Assembly: GCA_003140115.1 (NCBI GenBank)
Contig: PLIQ01000482.1
Coordinates: 1-6,788 of the forward strand
DNA: 6,788 bases
Source of the DNA: Actinomycetota bacterium
GTDB lineage: Bacteria > Actinomycetota > Actinomycetes > Streptosporangiales > Streptosporangiaceae
Direction of reading: 5' to 3'
The first letter of the stretch is position 1. Each line of letters begins with the position of its first letter. The notes beneath the pieces were generated by a model that was not told the DNA's origin, did not search any database, and saw only the letters and a list, made by a program, of their open reading frames with translations. This document shows positions 1 to 6,464 of this stretch, one piece after another. Made by a program: the position numbers and the translations under genes.

Positions 1-311
1 GGCCCCAGGCGTCCGCGTTTCGCGTTGACAGGAGGGTGTGCCTGCCGCCGGTCTCAGCGGCTGCGGCTGACGTGACTGCTGATGCGGCCTGCCCGGGGGC
101 TCCGGTGACCGTGGACCGCGAAGTTCAGCAGAACGAGAGCTTCCGGTAACAGCGGCCGGGATCAGGGAAATGTAACTGGTGTGGATCACGGACGACGCGG
201 GGCCTCTCCGGGGTGGTTCGCTGTCCGGTCGGCGCCCCGGATCGGGGAACGGGCGGCAGGCCGTGCCGGGATGGCCGATCTGTCGCTCGCGGTGGCGAAG
301 GGGGTGCAGTT
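1..311. other. Leader region with no convincing gene
   Basis: This stretch precedes the oxidoreductase gene. Plus-strand frame 3 is open from the window edge to a TAA at 147-149 (about 48 codons). Its third positions are mostly G/C, so it could be the C-terminal tail of an upstream gene, but I recognise nothing in the peptide. A TTGACA occurs at 25-30 with no acceptable -10 element 16-19 bases further on. From 150 to 311 I see only the ribosome binding site of the next gene: a purine-rich AAGGGGG run at about 298-304, well placed for the ATG at 312. The longer overlapping reading frames here have no family resemblance. Confidence 0.4.
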
Positions 312-1723
312 ATGCGGGTCATCGTGGTCGGGGGCAGCGCGGCTGGCCAGTTCACCGCCCTGCTCCTGGCGTGGGCCGGTCACGAGGTGGTCTTGCTCGA
401 CCGGGATCCGGTCGAGCCTGCTTCCGACATCGAGGCGGCGGCCAGCGCGTTCCGCCCGGCGGTGCCGCAATTCGTACAGCCGCACATCGTGCTGCCGCAG
501 TGCCGGCTGCTGCTCCGGCAGGCGCTGCCGGACGTGTATGACGCGCTGCTGGCTGCGGGTGCGGGCGAGGCCACACTCGGGTCGGCCATGCCGCCGACGC
601 TGGCTGACCGTGCTGGCCGGCTCGGGGACGAGGAGTACACCAGTGTGGCGACCCGGCGGTCCACGTTCGACTGGGTCCTGCGCCGTGCGGTGGCCGGCCA
701 GCCCGGTATCCCGGCACAGGGGGGCGTACGGGCGATCGGGCTGGTGACCCGGCCGGGCTCACCGCCACGGGTGGTTGGATGCGCGACCACGAGCGGTGAA
801 CTTGCCGCCGATCTTGTCGTGGACGCGACGGGCCGGCGCAGCGCAATCGACTCGTGGCTGCAGGCCGCCGGCGCACGGCGGAGCTGGACCGTGCAGGCTG
901 AATGTGGCCTGGCCTACTACACCCGGCACTACCGGTTTCGTCCCGATGCGGCGCTGCCTGGACCGGAAACCACCAGGGCGGTCCTGCCCCTCAGCGAGTT
1001 CACGACCGGGATCTGGGATCGGACAACCGCACGATGCTCCTGGCCATCTGCCCGCTGATGGAAGACAAGAGGTTCCGCCGCGTCACCGATCCCGGTGTCT
1101 TCACCGCAGTGGCGAACACCGTCCCAGTGCTGGCGCGATGGCTGCCGGTCATGACTCCGATCAGCGGCATCTACCCGATGGGTGGCCTGCACAACTCGAT
1201 GCGCCGGCTGGCCGTTGACGGGGTGCCGGTCGTCACCGGCCTGGCCGCCGTGGGCGATTCGGTTTGCACCACTAATCCGACCTTCGGCCGCGGGCTGGCG
1301 CTCGCCCTGCAAGGCGCGACGGATCTCGCAGAGCTGCTCGATGAGTACGGCGAGGATGAGATGGGACTAGCCCAAGCCCTGGACCACTTCGTCACCCGCC
1401 ATGTTGAGCCCTTCTACCTCGACCAAGCGGCCAATGACGGCCGACGGCTGGCTGAACTGCGCCACACCCTGTTCGGCGCACCAGCGCCCGAAACGACACC
1501 GCTGGAAGATCGAGTAACCTTCGCCGCGCTCCGCGCCACCATGCCATTTGACGCCATCGTGTTTCGCGCGTTCTGGCGGGTGATGGGCATGCTCGCCAAA
1601 CCCGACGATGTGTACACCGACCCCGACGTCGTGGCCCGCACCAAGGACGTGCTGCGCTCCCTCGACACCGCACCCACGATGACTCCACCCACGCGCGCCG
1701 AGCTAGAAGCCGCCCTCGCCTGA
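312..1723 (+). pseudogene. FAD-dependent oxidoreductase/monooxygenase, frameshifted
   Basis: The product resembles flavin-dependent oxidoreductases of the aromatic hydroxylase/halogenase-like superfamily, which bind FAD in a Rossmann fold and use NAD(P)H or oxygen. The substrate cannot be told. The ATG at 312 starts directly at the dinucleotide-binding beta strand and follows a good ribosome binding site. GGSAAG is at residues 7-12, an acidic D30 ends the second strand, and DATGR is at 171-175. This frame stops at 1058. The family sequence continues one frame earlier, from about 1016 to the TGA at 1721-1723. There a GD motif (codons from 1253) is followed by TNPTFGRG, the usual second FAD-contacting segment. 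Adding one G to the GGG at 1015-1017 restores a continuous 470-residue protein reading IWGSDNR across the junction. As given, the first fragment is 248 codons. The second could restart at the ATG at 1034 but would lack the nucleotide-binding fold. Sequencing error or true decay are both possible. The domain assignment is firm, the substrate unknown. Confidence 0.85.
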
Positions 1724-1789
1724 GGAACTGGCCTTCCCCTGGCCGCTCGGCAGCGCCAGCTACGCCCGGGAGCTCGAGGTGCCATATGA

Positions 1790-1802
1790 TCCCGGCCCGG
1801 GA
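1790..1802. terminator. Weak hairpin between convergent genes
   Basis: TCCCG and CGGGA flank a GCC loop in the 129-base gap between the convergent oxidoreductase and unknown-function genes. The 5-bp stem is short and no T-run follows on either strand. An alternative 6-bp pairing (1766-1771 with 1790-1795) competes with it. The position suits a bidirectional terminator, but the structure alone is weak evidence. Confidence 0.25.
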
Positions 1803-1852
1803 CGTGTCAGAGCGGGATCAGGAAGCCGCAGCCTCAGTCCCCGCGCGGCCCC

Positions 1853-2383
1853 TTACTTACCTTCGACCGCGGCGATGAAGCCGTCGGGGTCGACGAGGCT
1901 GATCGTCAGCGACCTGACCTTACTCCTGAGGAATAGTGTGCTGGGTTGCCGAGAGGTGTAGCTGGGCGGCTCGATGGCGAGCTCGACCAAGCCGTTATAC
2001 GAGCCGTTCACGAGCCAGCGCCCGCGGCCGCCGTGTACCCCGATCGTTCCCCGGACCGAGCGCGCAGAGCGCGTGGCCGATCGCACCGAGCTGCGAGGGA
2101 TGTCCAGATGGAAATCAGCCATCCGCACCCGCACCGCGGTGGAGTCGACCTCCACGCCGCCGCGTCCCGGTCCCCCGCCATGCCGTGTCTCCGTCCACAG
2201 GGAGACCCGGCCCATATCGCTGTAGTCGATAGGAAACCATGTCGTGCCGGCGGACGCGGCGGATTCCGGTCCGGGTCCGGCTTCCTGGTGATTCTTGATG
2301 ACCTCGCGCCGGGCGGTGGCATACGGCTCGCCTGTTTCGGCCATGCGCTTGCGGGCTGCTGCCCTGATCTTGTCGTGCGACAT
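1853..2383 (-). CDS. Conserved actinobacterial protein of unknown function
   Basis: This is a 176-residue soluble protein with no signal peptide or membrane segment. The ATG at 2383 follows a purine-rich stretch (GGAGCAGGGG) on the minus strand. The frame can be extended upstream to an ATG at 2461, but the extra 26 residues look non-conserved and the extension lacks a good ribosome binding site. Two parts are visible. Residues 4-33 form a basic, probably helical segment (DKIRAAARKRMAETGEPY, then ATARREVIK) of a type I associate with the N-termini of many actinobacterial proteins of unknown role. After a Gly/Ala/Pro linker, residues 48-174 look like a beta-rich domain containing GVHGGRGRWLVNGSYNG (115-131) and ending in a strand-helix SLTISLVDPDGFIAAVE. 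The alternating strands loosely recall a bacterial PH-like domain, but that is only an impression. The gene is convergent with the oxidoreductase and separated by 233 bases from the next leftward gene, so it is probably a separate unit. Confidence 0.8.
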   Translation of the reverse strand: MSHDKIRAAARKRMAETGEPYATARREVIKNHQEAGPGPESAASAGTTWFPIDYSDMGRVSLWTETRHGGGPGRGGVEVDSTAVRVRMADFHLDIPRSSVRSATRSARSVRGTIGVHGGRGRWLVNGSYNGLVELAIEPPSYTSRQPSTLFLRSKVRSLTISLVDPDGFIAAVEGK

Positions 2384-2616
2384 CGTGCCCCTGCTCCGGT
2401 GGCGCGTCCCGGCGCCTGGCCACCGCACATAGGAGATCACGATGGAAGGGGCAGACTCCACGCGAGGGCTGTGCCGCTCTTATCCTCAGGCACTACCACC
2501 AGCGCCGGGCCGGCGTAGCTAGGATCAGGCAGACGTGGCTGCCGTCTCCCAGGATACGCCAGCCAGACGGGCCCTCCCACAGAGCGGCCCGAGCGGCGAT
2601 CACACGTTCACCGCGG
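2384..2616. other. Intergenic spacer with small inverted repeats
   Basis: This spacer lies between two leftward genes. GGCAG (2528-2532) and CTGCC (2539-2543) form a 5-bp stem with a 6-base loop. An overlapping, mutually exclusive stem pairs AGACG (2531-2535) with CGTCT (2543-2547). Either could end transcription of the small membrane protein gene, but neither has a T-run. I found no convincing promoter for the downstream unknown-function gene, and no further reading frame with a ribosome binding site. Confidence 0.3.
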
Positions 2617-2820
2617 TTACGCGTTGTGACTGGGAGGAGTGCCGCTGTTGACGATCCACCGCTTCAGGAACAGCAAATAGAACGCCGCGAACACCAGGAC
2701 AGTTGCGACGTTTACTATCAGCCGCTCCAAGAACTCGTGTCTGAAGAACAGGACGTCCATGCCGACCACGACGGCTACCAGCGCCAGCACGTAAAGCACG
2801 ATGGCTGCCTGTCTTCCCAT
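2617..2820 (-). CDS. Small two-helix membrane protein
   Basis: This 67-residue protein is almost entirely two hydrophobic helices, at about residues 5-25 and 33-53. They are joined by a short polar turn (FFRHEFLER) and followed by a basic, polar C-terminal tail (LKRW to the end). It resembles the small conserved membrane proteins of unknown function that are common in actinobacteria, especially in the segments VGMDVLFFR and VATVLVFAAFYLLF. The minus-strand ATG at 2820 is preceded by AGGA at a short spacing. The charge pattern suggests both ends on the same side of the membrane, probably cytoplasmic. It lies 150 bases downstream of the amidohydrolase gene on the same strand, beyond a strong hairpin, so co-transcription is uncertain. 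The antisense frame over the same bases is polar and lacks family character. No function can be assigned. Confidence 0.8.
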   Translation of the reverse strand: MGRQAAIVLYVLALVAVVVGMDVLFFRHEFLERLIVNVATVLVFAAFYLLFLKRWIVNSGTPPSHNA

Positions 2821-2934
2821 CGTTCCTGTTTACTATGTGCGACGGAGTGAAGCAAGAAACGCGCTGGTTTCAGTGAAACGCTCGCGCTGGCTGAACCATG
2901 TTCTCCCCGAGGTGCGCCACGCCTGCGTACCACC

Positions 2935-2952
2935 GGGGGCACGCGCGCCCCC
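2935..2952 (-). terminator. GC hairpin after the amidohydrolase gene
   Basis: GGGGGC (2935-2940) and GCCCCC (2947-2952) make a perfect 6-bp all-GC stem with a 6-base loop. On the minus strand it begins about 18 bases after the amidohydrolase stop codon. No T-run follows, which is common for actinobacterial terminators. It probably ends the transcript of the membrane protein/amidohydrolase pair. Confidence 0.5.
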
Positions 2953-2970
2953 ATCGCAAGCGTGAATAAG

Positions 2971-3891
2971 CTAACCGGGCGCGCCGAACAGTGCCACCGG
3001 GTTGTCCCAGCAGACCGCGCGCAGCCAGTCCTCGCCAAGGTCCAGCCGGGCCAGTCCCGCGAGCTGGCGGGCGTACGGGTAGGGGATGTTGGGAAAGTCG
3101 CTGCCCAGCAGGATCTTGCCCGCCAGCCCCAGCTCGCGGGCCAGCGGCAGGGCCGCGGCCGGGAACGGGGCCAGGTGGTCGAAGAAGTCGGTGAAGATCA
3201 TCGTGGTGTCCAGCCTGACCCGCTCGTAGTCCGCGGCCAGCCGCAGGAACACATCGTAATCCGGCGCGCCCAGGTGCGCGATGATCGCGCTCAGCCCCGG
3301 ATACCGCGCCAGCACCGACCCGAACGGCCCTGGCCCGGTGTGCTCGGTCCCCACCGGCGCGTGCCCGGCATGCACCACCACCGGCACTTCCGCCTCGGCC
3401 AGCAGGCCCCACACCTCGTCCAGCAGCGGGTCGGCGGGGGAGAACCCGCCCACCTGCAGGTGCACCTTGAAGATCCGCGCCCCCGCCTCCACCGCCGAGC
3501 GCACGTACCCGGCCACCCCTGGTTCGGGGTAGAACGTCGCCGACGGCAGGCATTCCGGCGTGGCCTTCGCGAACGCCAGCGTCCACGCGTTCAGGTCGGC
3601 GGCCATGCCCGGCCGGTGCGCGTAGGCCAGCGCGCTGAACATCCGCACGCCCATCTCCCGCAGGTGCGCCACCCGCTCCTCGTCGCTCCACTTGTACCGG
3701 ATCGGCCACCTGACCCCGACCAGCGGCCCGGCCGCGTCGAAGTACTCCCACACCCGCCGCAGCATCCGCGGCGGCAGGAAGTGCGTATGGATGTCGGCCA
3801 GCCCCGGCACCCCCAGCGCCCGCCAGAACGCCGGGACGTCCGCGTCCTCCTCAGGCAGCCATGCGTCGACCGTCGCCCCAGTCACCCGCAC
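2971..3891 (-). CDS. Metal-dependent amidohydrolase (Amidohydro_2-type TIM barrel)
   Basis: This 306-residue cytosolic hydrolase or decarboxylase belongs to the amidohydrolase superfamily, close to the group that includes ACMSD-like decarboxylases. The metal-binding pattern is complete. DIHTHF at 33-38 gives the HxH pair (H35, H37) after strand 1. VVVHAGH at 171-177 gives the strand-5 histidine (H174), AHLG at 205-208 the strand-6 histidine (H206), and GSDFP at 263-267 the terminal aspartate (D265). FKVHLQ at 141-146 sits at strand 4. Length is normal for the family and there is no signal peptide. The GTG at 3891 is preceded by GAGG at a 7-base spacing. A second GTG at 3885 makes a 4-base GTGA overlap with the upstream stop and is the alternative start, two residues shorter. 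The gene overlaps the membrane protein gene by 10 bases, so the two are probably translationally coupled. The substrate is unknown. Confidence 0.93.
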   Translation of the reverse strand: MRVTGATVDAWLPEEDADVPAFWRALGVPGLADIHTHFLPPRMLRRVWEYFDAAGPLVGVRWPIRYKWSDEERVAHLREMGVRMFSALAYAHRPGMAADLNAWTLAFAKATPECLPSATFYPEPGVAGYVRSAVEAGARIFKVHLQVGGFSPADPLLDEVWGLLAEAEVPVVVHAGHAPVGTEHTGPGPFGSVLARYPGLSAIIAHLGAPDYDVFLRLAADYERVRLDTTMIFTDFFDHLAPFPAAALPLARELGLAGKILLGSDFPNIPYPYARQLAGLARLDLGEDWLRAVCWDNPVALFGAPG

Positions 3892-4646
3892 AATTGTGCC
3901 TCAGCCACCGGCACCGGCGGGTCCTTGAGCGGGCCGATCAGCGTCTGGCCCTCCACGAACCACGAGACCCCGAAGGCGAAAATGCCCACCGCCTCGTACA
4001 AGAAGAGCCAGGGGAAGGGCGGCCGGAGCGAGGCCGGGAGAAAGTTCGTGATTACCGCGGCCACGATGGAAACCAGTATCACGATCGCGCAGATCCGGTA
4101 GATCAGGTTCCGCCGGAGCTTTTGCGGTGACGGGTGCGGCGAGTCGGAATTGGTGAACCGTATCGCCATCCAGGCGAGGAAGAGAAAGAACAGCACGGAC
4201 GAGACGGCGTGAATGTCGCCCACGACCTGTGCGCGCGTCGACAGCTGCGCAACCGTCTCGCAGGTCGCCGAGGGGGGCGAGGCCACGGACGGCGTGGTCG
4301 GGAAGAGCGCCACCACGAGAGCGAACACGCCGGCCAGGTCGGTGATCACGCGGTCACCGAGGTCCGCTCCGACGTAGGCGATCAGGAACAGGCCGAGCGC
4401 GCACAGCGCGCCGAGGAAAATATTGCGGACCGGTGTGTAGTAATAACTGCTCACCGAGCCGGGCAGCCATCCGCAGGACGAGTGCTCGAGGCGCAGCGCT
4501 ATCGGGTTGGCGACCAGGAGGATAACCGGCAGCAACGTGCCCAGCCAGCCGATTGTCTTCCGCAGGTACAGGTAATTGGTAACGAGCACGCTCTGGCCAG
4601 ATCTCGTCGGCGCGCCATGGCCCACCAGACGAAGCCATCGGTACAT
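3882..4646 (-). CDS. Six-helix membrane protein of unknown function
   Basis: This 254-residue integral membrane protein has about six hydrophobic helices, near residues 32-50, 73-93, 101-117, 143-163, 181-202 and 212-231. Landmarks are SSYYYTPVRNIFLGALCALG (66-85), AGVFALVVALFPTTP (105-119) and a histidine at the start of helix 4 (DIHAVSS, 144-150). These remind me of an uncharacterised family of actinobacterial and proteobacterial membrane proteins with a YYYTPxRxxFVG motif. No transport, enzymatic or signalling motif is evident. The ATG at 4646 has a strong ribosome binding site (GGAGG, 7-base spacing) and a promoter-like sequence about 43 bases upstream. The 3' end overlaps the start of the amidohydrolase gene, which argues for a shared role, perhaps uptake or sensing of the hydrolase substrate. 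That is inference. The loop between helices 3 and 4 contains Cys and Ser/Thr-rich sequence, probably extracytoplasmic. Confidence 0.88.
   Translation of the reverse strand: MYRWLRLVGHGAPTRSGQSVLVTNYLYLRKTIGWLGTLLPVILLVANPIALRLEHSSCGWLPGSVSSYYYTPVRNIFLGALCALGLFLIAYVGADLGDRVITDLAGVFALVVALFPTTPSVASPPSATCETVAQLSTRAQVVGDIHAVSSVLFFLFLAWMAIRFTNSDSPHPSPQKLRRNLIYRICAIVILVSIVAAVITNFLPASLRPPFPWLFLYEAVGIFAFGVSWFVEGQTLIGPLKDPPVPVAEAQLCG
3888..3899. repeat. Perfect 12-bp palindrome at the amidohydrolase start
   Basis: GCACAATTGTGC reads the same on both strands and covers the GTG start codon of the amidohydrolase within the last codons of the membrane protein gene. The AATT core stands out in GC-rich coding DNA. 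It could be an operator half-site, a small hairpin that masks the start codon, or chance. Confidence 0.4.
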
Positions 4647-4688
4647 CGCGACCCCTCCCTATGCCCGCCCTCGGTCGCTGGACATCCC

Positions 4689-4717
4689 GTGTTAGCGCAA
4701 ACCGAGCGCCCCGTCAA
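4689..4717 (-). promoter_or_regulatory. Sigma-70-like promoter for the membrane protein/amidohydrolase pair
   Basis: On the minus strand TTGACG (4717-4712) matches five of six bases of the -35 consensus. After exactly 17 bases it is followed by TAACAC (4694-4689), a weaker -10. Transcription would start near 4682 and leave a leader of about 35 bases, containing the GGAGG ribosome binding site, before the ATG at 4646. Confidence 0.5.
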
Positions 4718-4770
4718 TCACGTGTCCACCAGGACGCCTACCGCGTCCCGCTGAGAACTTCCGCCTCCGG

Positions 4771-4776
4771 TAGGGT
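4771..4776 (+). promoter_or_regulatory. Possible -10 element for the TPR gene
   Basis: TAGGGT fits the TANNNT -10 pattern and lies 38 bases before the TPR protein start. No clear -35 is present at 16-19 bases upstream. The site is back to back with the leftward promoter in the 168-base divergent region. The ribosome binding site is AAGGTAGG, just before the ATG at 4815. Confidence 0.3.
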
Positions 4777-4814
4777 GATGACGCTCGGGGCCGCGCGAGT
4801 GCCAAGGTAGGTGC

Positions 4815-6464
4815 ATGTCCGACTACTTCGACCTGGGTCGCTACACGCGAGCGATAACCACCCCGTCGGCCCAAGCCCAGCTCTGGTTCACCCGCGGGCT
4901 GGTCTGGACGTACTCGTTCAACCACGAAGAGGCGGTGGCCTGCTTCGAGCACGCGATCGAGGCCGACCCCGGCTGTGCGCTCGCGCACTGGGGGCTGGCC
5001 TACGCGCTGGGACCGAACTACAACAAGCCCTGGGAGGCCTTCGATCCGGCCGATCTGTCCTCGTCGGTCTCCCGGGCCTTCACCGCGTCCCAGGCGGCCG
5101 CCGCCCGCGCCGCCGGGGCCTCACCCGCCGAGCGCGCGCTCGTGCACGCCCTAACCTTCCGGTATCCGTCGGCTGAGCCGGCCGGGGACGGCGCGGCCTG
5201 GAACGCCAGCTACGCGGACGCGATGCGCTCGGTGCACGAGTCCTTTCCCGGCGACCTCGACGTCGCCGCGCTGTTCGCCGACGCGCTGATGAACCTCACC
5301 CCGTGGGCGCTGTGGGACACCGCGACCGGAGCCCCGGCCGCCGGGTCGGGCACGCTCGAGGCAAAGGCGGTGCTGGAGCGGGCGCTGGCCCGCGACGACG
5401 GCCGGGCGCACCCCGGCATCTTGCACTTCTACATCCATCTGATGGAGATGTCGGCCCGGCCCGAAGACGCCCTGCAAGCAGGCGAGCTGCTCCGCGGCCT
5501 GGTGCCCGACGCCGGGCACCTGCGGCACATGCCGACGCACCTGGACGTGCTGTGCGGCGATTACCGCCAGGTCGTGGCCAGCAACACCGCGGCGATCGCG
5601 GCCGACGAGAAGTTCGCTGCCCGCCGGGGCGCGATGAACTTCTACACGCTGTACCGGGCGCACAACTACCACTTCAAGATCTACGGCGCGATGTTCCTCG
5701 GCCAGGAGCGAACCGCGCTGGAGACCGCCGGCCACCTGGCCGCGGTGATCCCCGGCGAGCTGCTGCGGATCGAGGTGCCCCCGATGGCGGACTGGCTCGA
5801 GGGCTTCGTGCCGATGAAGATGCATGTGCTGATCCGGTTCGGCCGCTGGCCGGACATCATCGAGACGCCGCTGCCCGGCGACCCGAGGCTGTACTGCGTC
5901 ACCACCGCGATGACGCACTACGCCAAGGGCATCGCCTACGCGGCCACCGGGCATCTCGCGGACGGGCAGGAGCAGCGCACGCTGTTCGCCGACGCGGCCG
6001 CCCGAGTGCCGCCGTCGCGCACCGTGTTCAACAACACCTGCCAGGACATCCTGCGGGTGGCCGAGGCCATGCTGGACGGCGAGCTCGAGTACCGTCGCGG
6101 CCATTACCAGGCGGCGTTCGGTCACCTGCGGCGCGCGGTCGAGCTCGACGACGGGCTGCCTTACGACGAGCCGTGGGGCTGGATGCAGCCGGCCAGGCAC
6201 GCGCTCGGCGCCCTCCTGCTCGAGCAGGGCCACCTCGAAGAGGCCGAGGCCGTGTACCGCGCTGACCTCGGCCTGGACGACACCCTGGCTCGGGCCTGCC
6301 AGCACCCGGCCAACGTCTGGAGCCTGCACGGCTACCACGAGTGCCTGACCCGGCTGGGAAAACACGAGCTGGCCGGGATAATAGGCCAGCAGCTCAAGAT
6401 CGCCGCCGCGCACGCCGACGTGCCGATCGTCTCCTCCTGCTACTGCCGGCTGACACCAGAATAA
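4815..6464 (+). CDS. TPR-repeat protein with clustered histidine motifs
   Basis: This 549-residue soluble protein has no signal peptide. It resembles a bacterial TPR protein family of about this length and unknown biochemical role. The clearest repeat is at residues 21-64, with NHEEAVACFEHAIEADPGCALAHWGLAYA and then GPNYNKPW. Further TPR-like helical pairs lie at about 424-450 (YRRGHYQAAFGHLRRAVEL) and 457-485 (HALGALLLEQGHLEEAEAVY). Between them is a conserved-looking block rich in histidines: HPGILHFYIHLME (199-211), HLRHMPTHLDVLCGDY (235-250) and RAHNYHFKIYG (281-291). The protein ends with SSCYCRL (540-546), a CxC near the C-terminus. The ATG at 4815 follows AAGGTAGG. The gene diverges from the membrane protein/amidohydrolase pair and converges with the MFS gene. 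TPRs usually mediate protein contacts. The histidine block could instead be a metal or active site, which is inference. Confidence 0.92.
   Translation: MSDYFDLGRYTRAITTPSAQAQLWFTRGLVWTYSFNHEEAVACFEHAIEADPGCALAHWGLAYALGPNYNKPWEAFDPADLSSSVSRAFTASQAAAARAAGASPAERALVHALTFRYPSAEPAGDGAAWNASYADAMRSVHESFPGDLDVAALFADALMNLTPWALWDTATGAPAAGSGTLEAKAVLERALARDDGRAHPGILHFYIHLMEMSARPEDALQAGELLRGLVPDAGHLRHMPTHLDVLCGDYRQVVASNTAAIAADEKFAARRGAMNFYTLYRAHNYHFKIYGAMFLGQERTALETAGHLAAVIPGELLRIEVPPMADWLEGFVPMKMHVLIRFGRWPDIIETPLPGDPRLYCVTTAMTHYAKGIAYAATGHLADGQEQRTLFADAAARVPPSRTVFNNTCQDILRVAEAMLDGELEYRRGHYQAAFGHLRRAVELDDGLPYDEPWGWMQPARHALGALLLEQGHLEEAEAVYRADLGLDDTLARACQHPANVWSLHGYHECLTRLGKHELAGIIGQQLKIAAAHADVPIVSSCYCRLTPE

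Noticed and set aside
25..30. TTGACA as a -35 element
   Set aside because: No TANNNT-like -10 lies at 16-19 bases downstream, and it is over 280 bases from the nearest start codon.
3..149. Open plus-strand frame at the left edge as a gene tail
   Set aside because: It is too short and unrecognised to call as a gene, though it could be the end of an upstream gene.
2384..2461. Upstream extension of the unknown-function protein to an ATG at 2461
   Set aside because: The extra residues do not look conserved, and the ATG at 2383 has a better ribosome binding site and begins the recognisable helical segment.
2626..2850. 74-codon plus-strand frame
   Set aside because: It is antisense to the two-helix membrane protein, which has clear hydrophobic segments and family resemblance.
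2870..3751. Long minus-strand frame over the amidohydrolase gene
   Set aside because: It is Gly/Arg/Ala-rich low-complexity translation in another frame of a gene with a full set of metal-binding motifs.
2962..4101. 379-codon plus-strand frame
   Set aside because: It is antisense to the amidohydrolase and membrane protein genes, rich in Arg, His, Pro and Gln, with no domain and no ribosome binding site.
5303..6265. 320-codon plus-strand frame inside the TPR gene
   Set aside because: It is Arg/Ala/Gly/Pro-rich shadow translation of the same strand in the wrong frame.
5151..6464. Antisense continuation of the MFS frame through the TPR gene
   Set aside because: Its composition is that of an antisense shadow, with many Val, Arg, Gly and His and no membrane helices. 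The plus-strand TPR gene is clearly coding.
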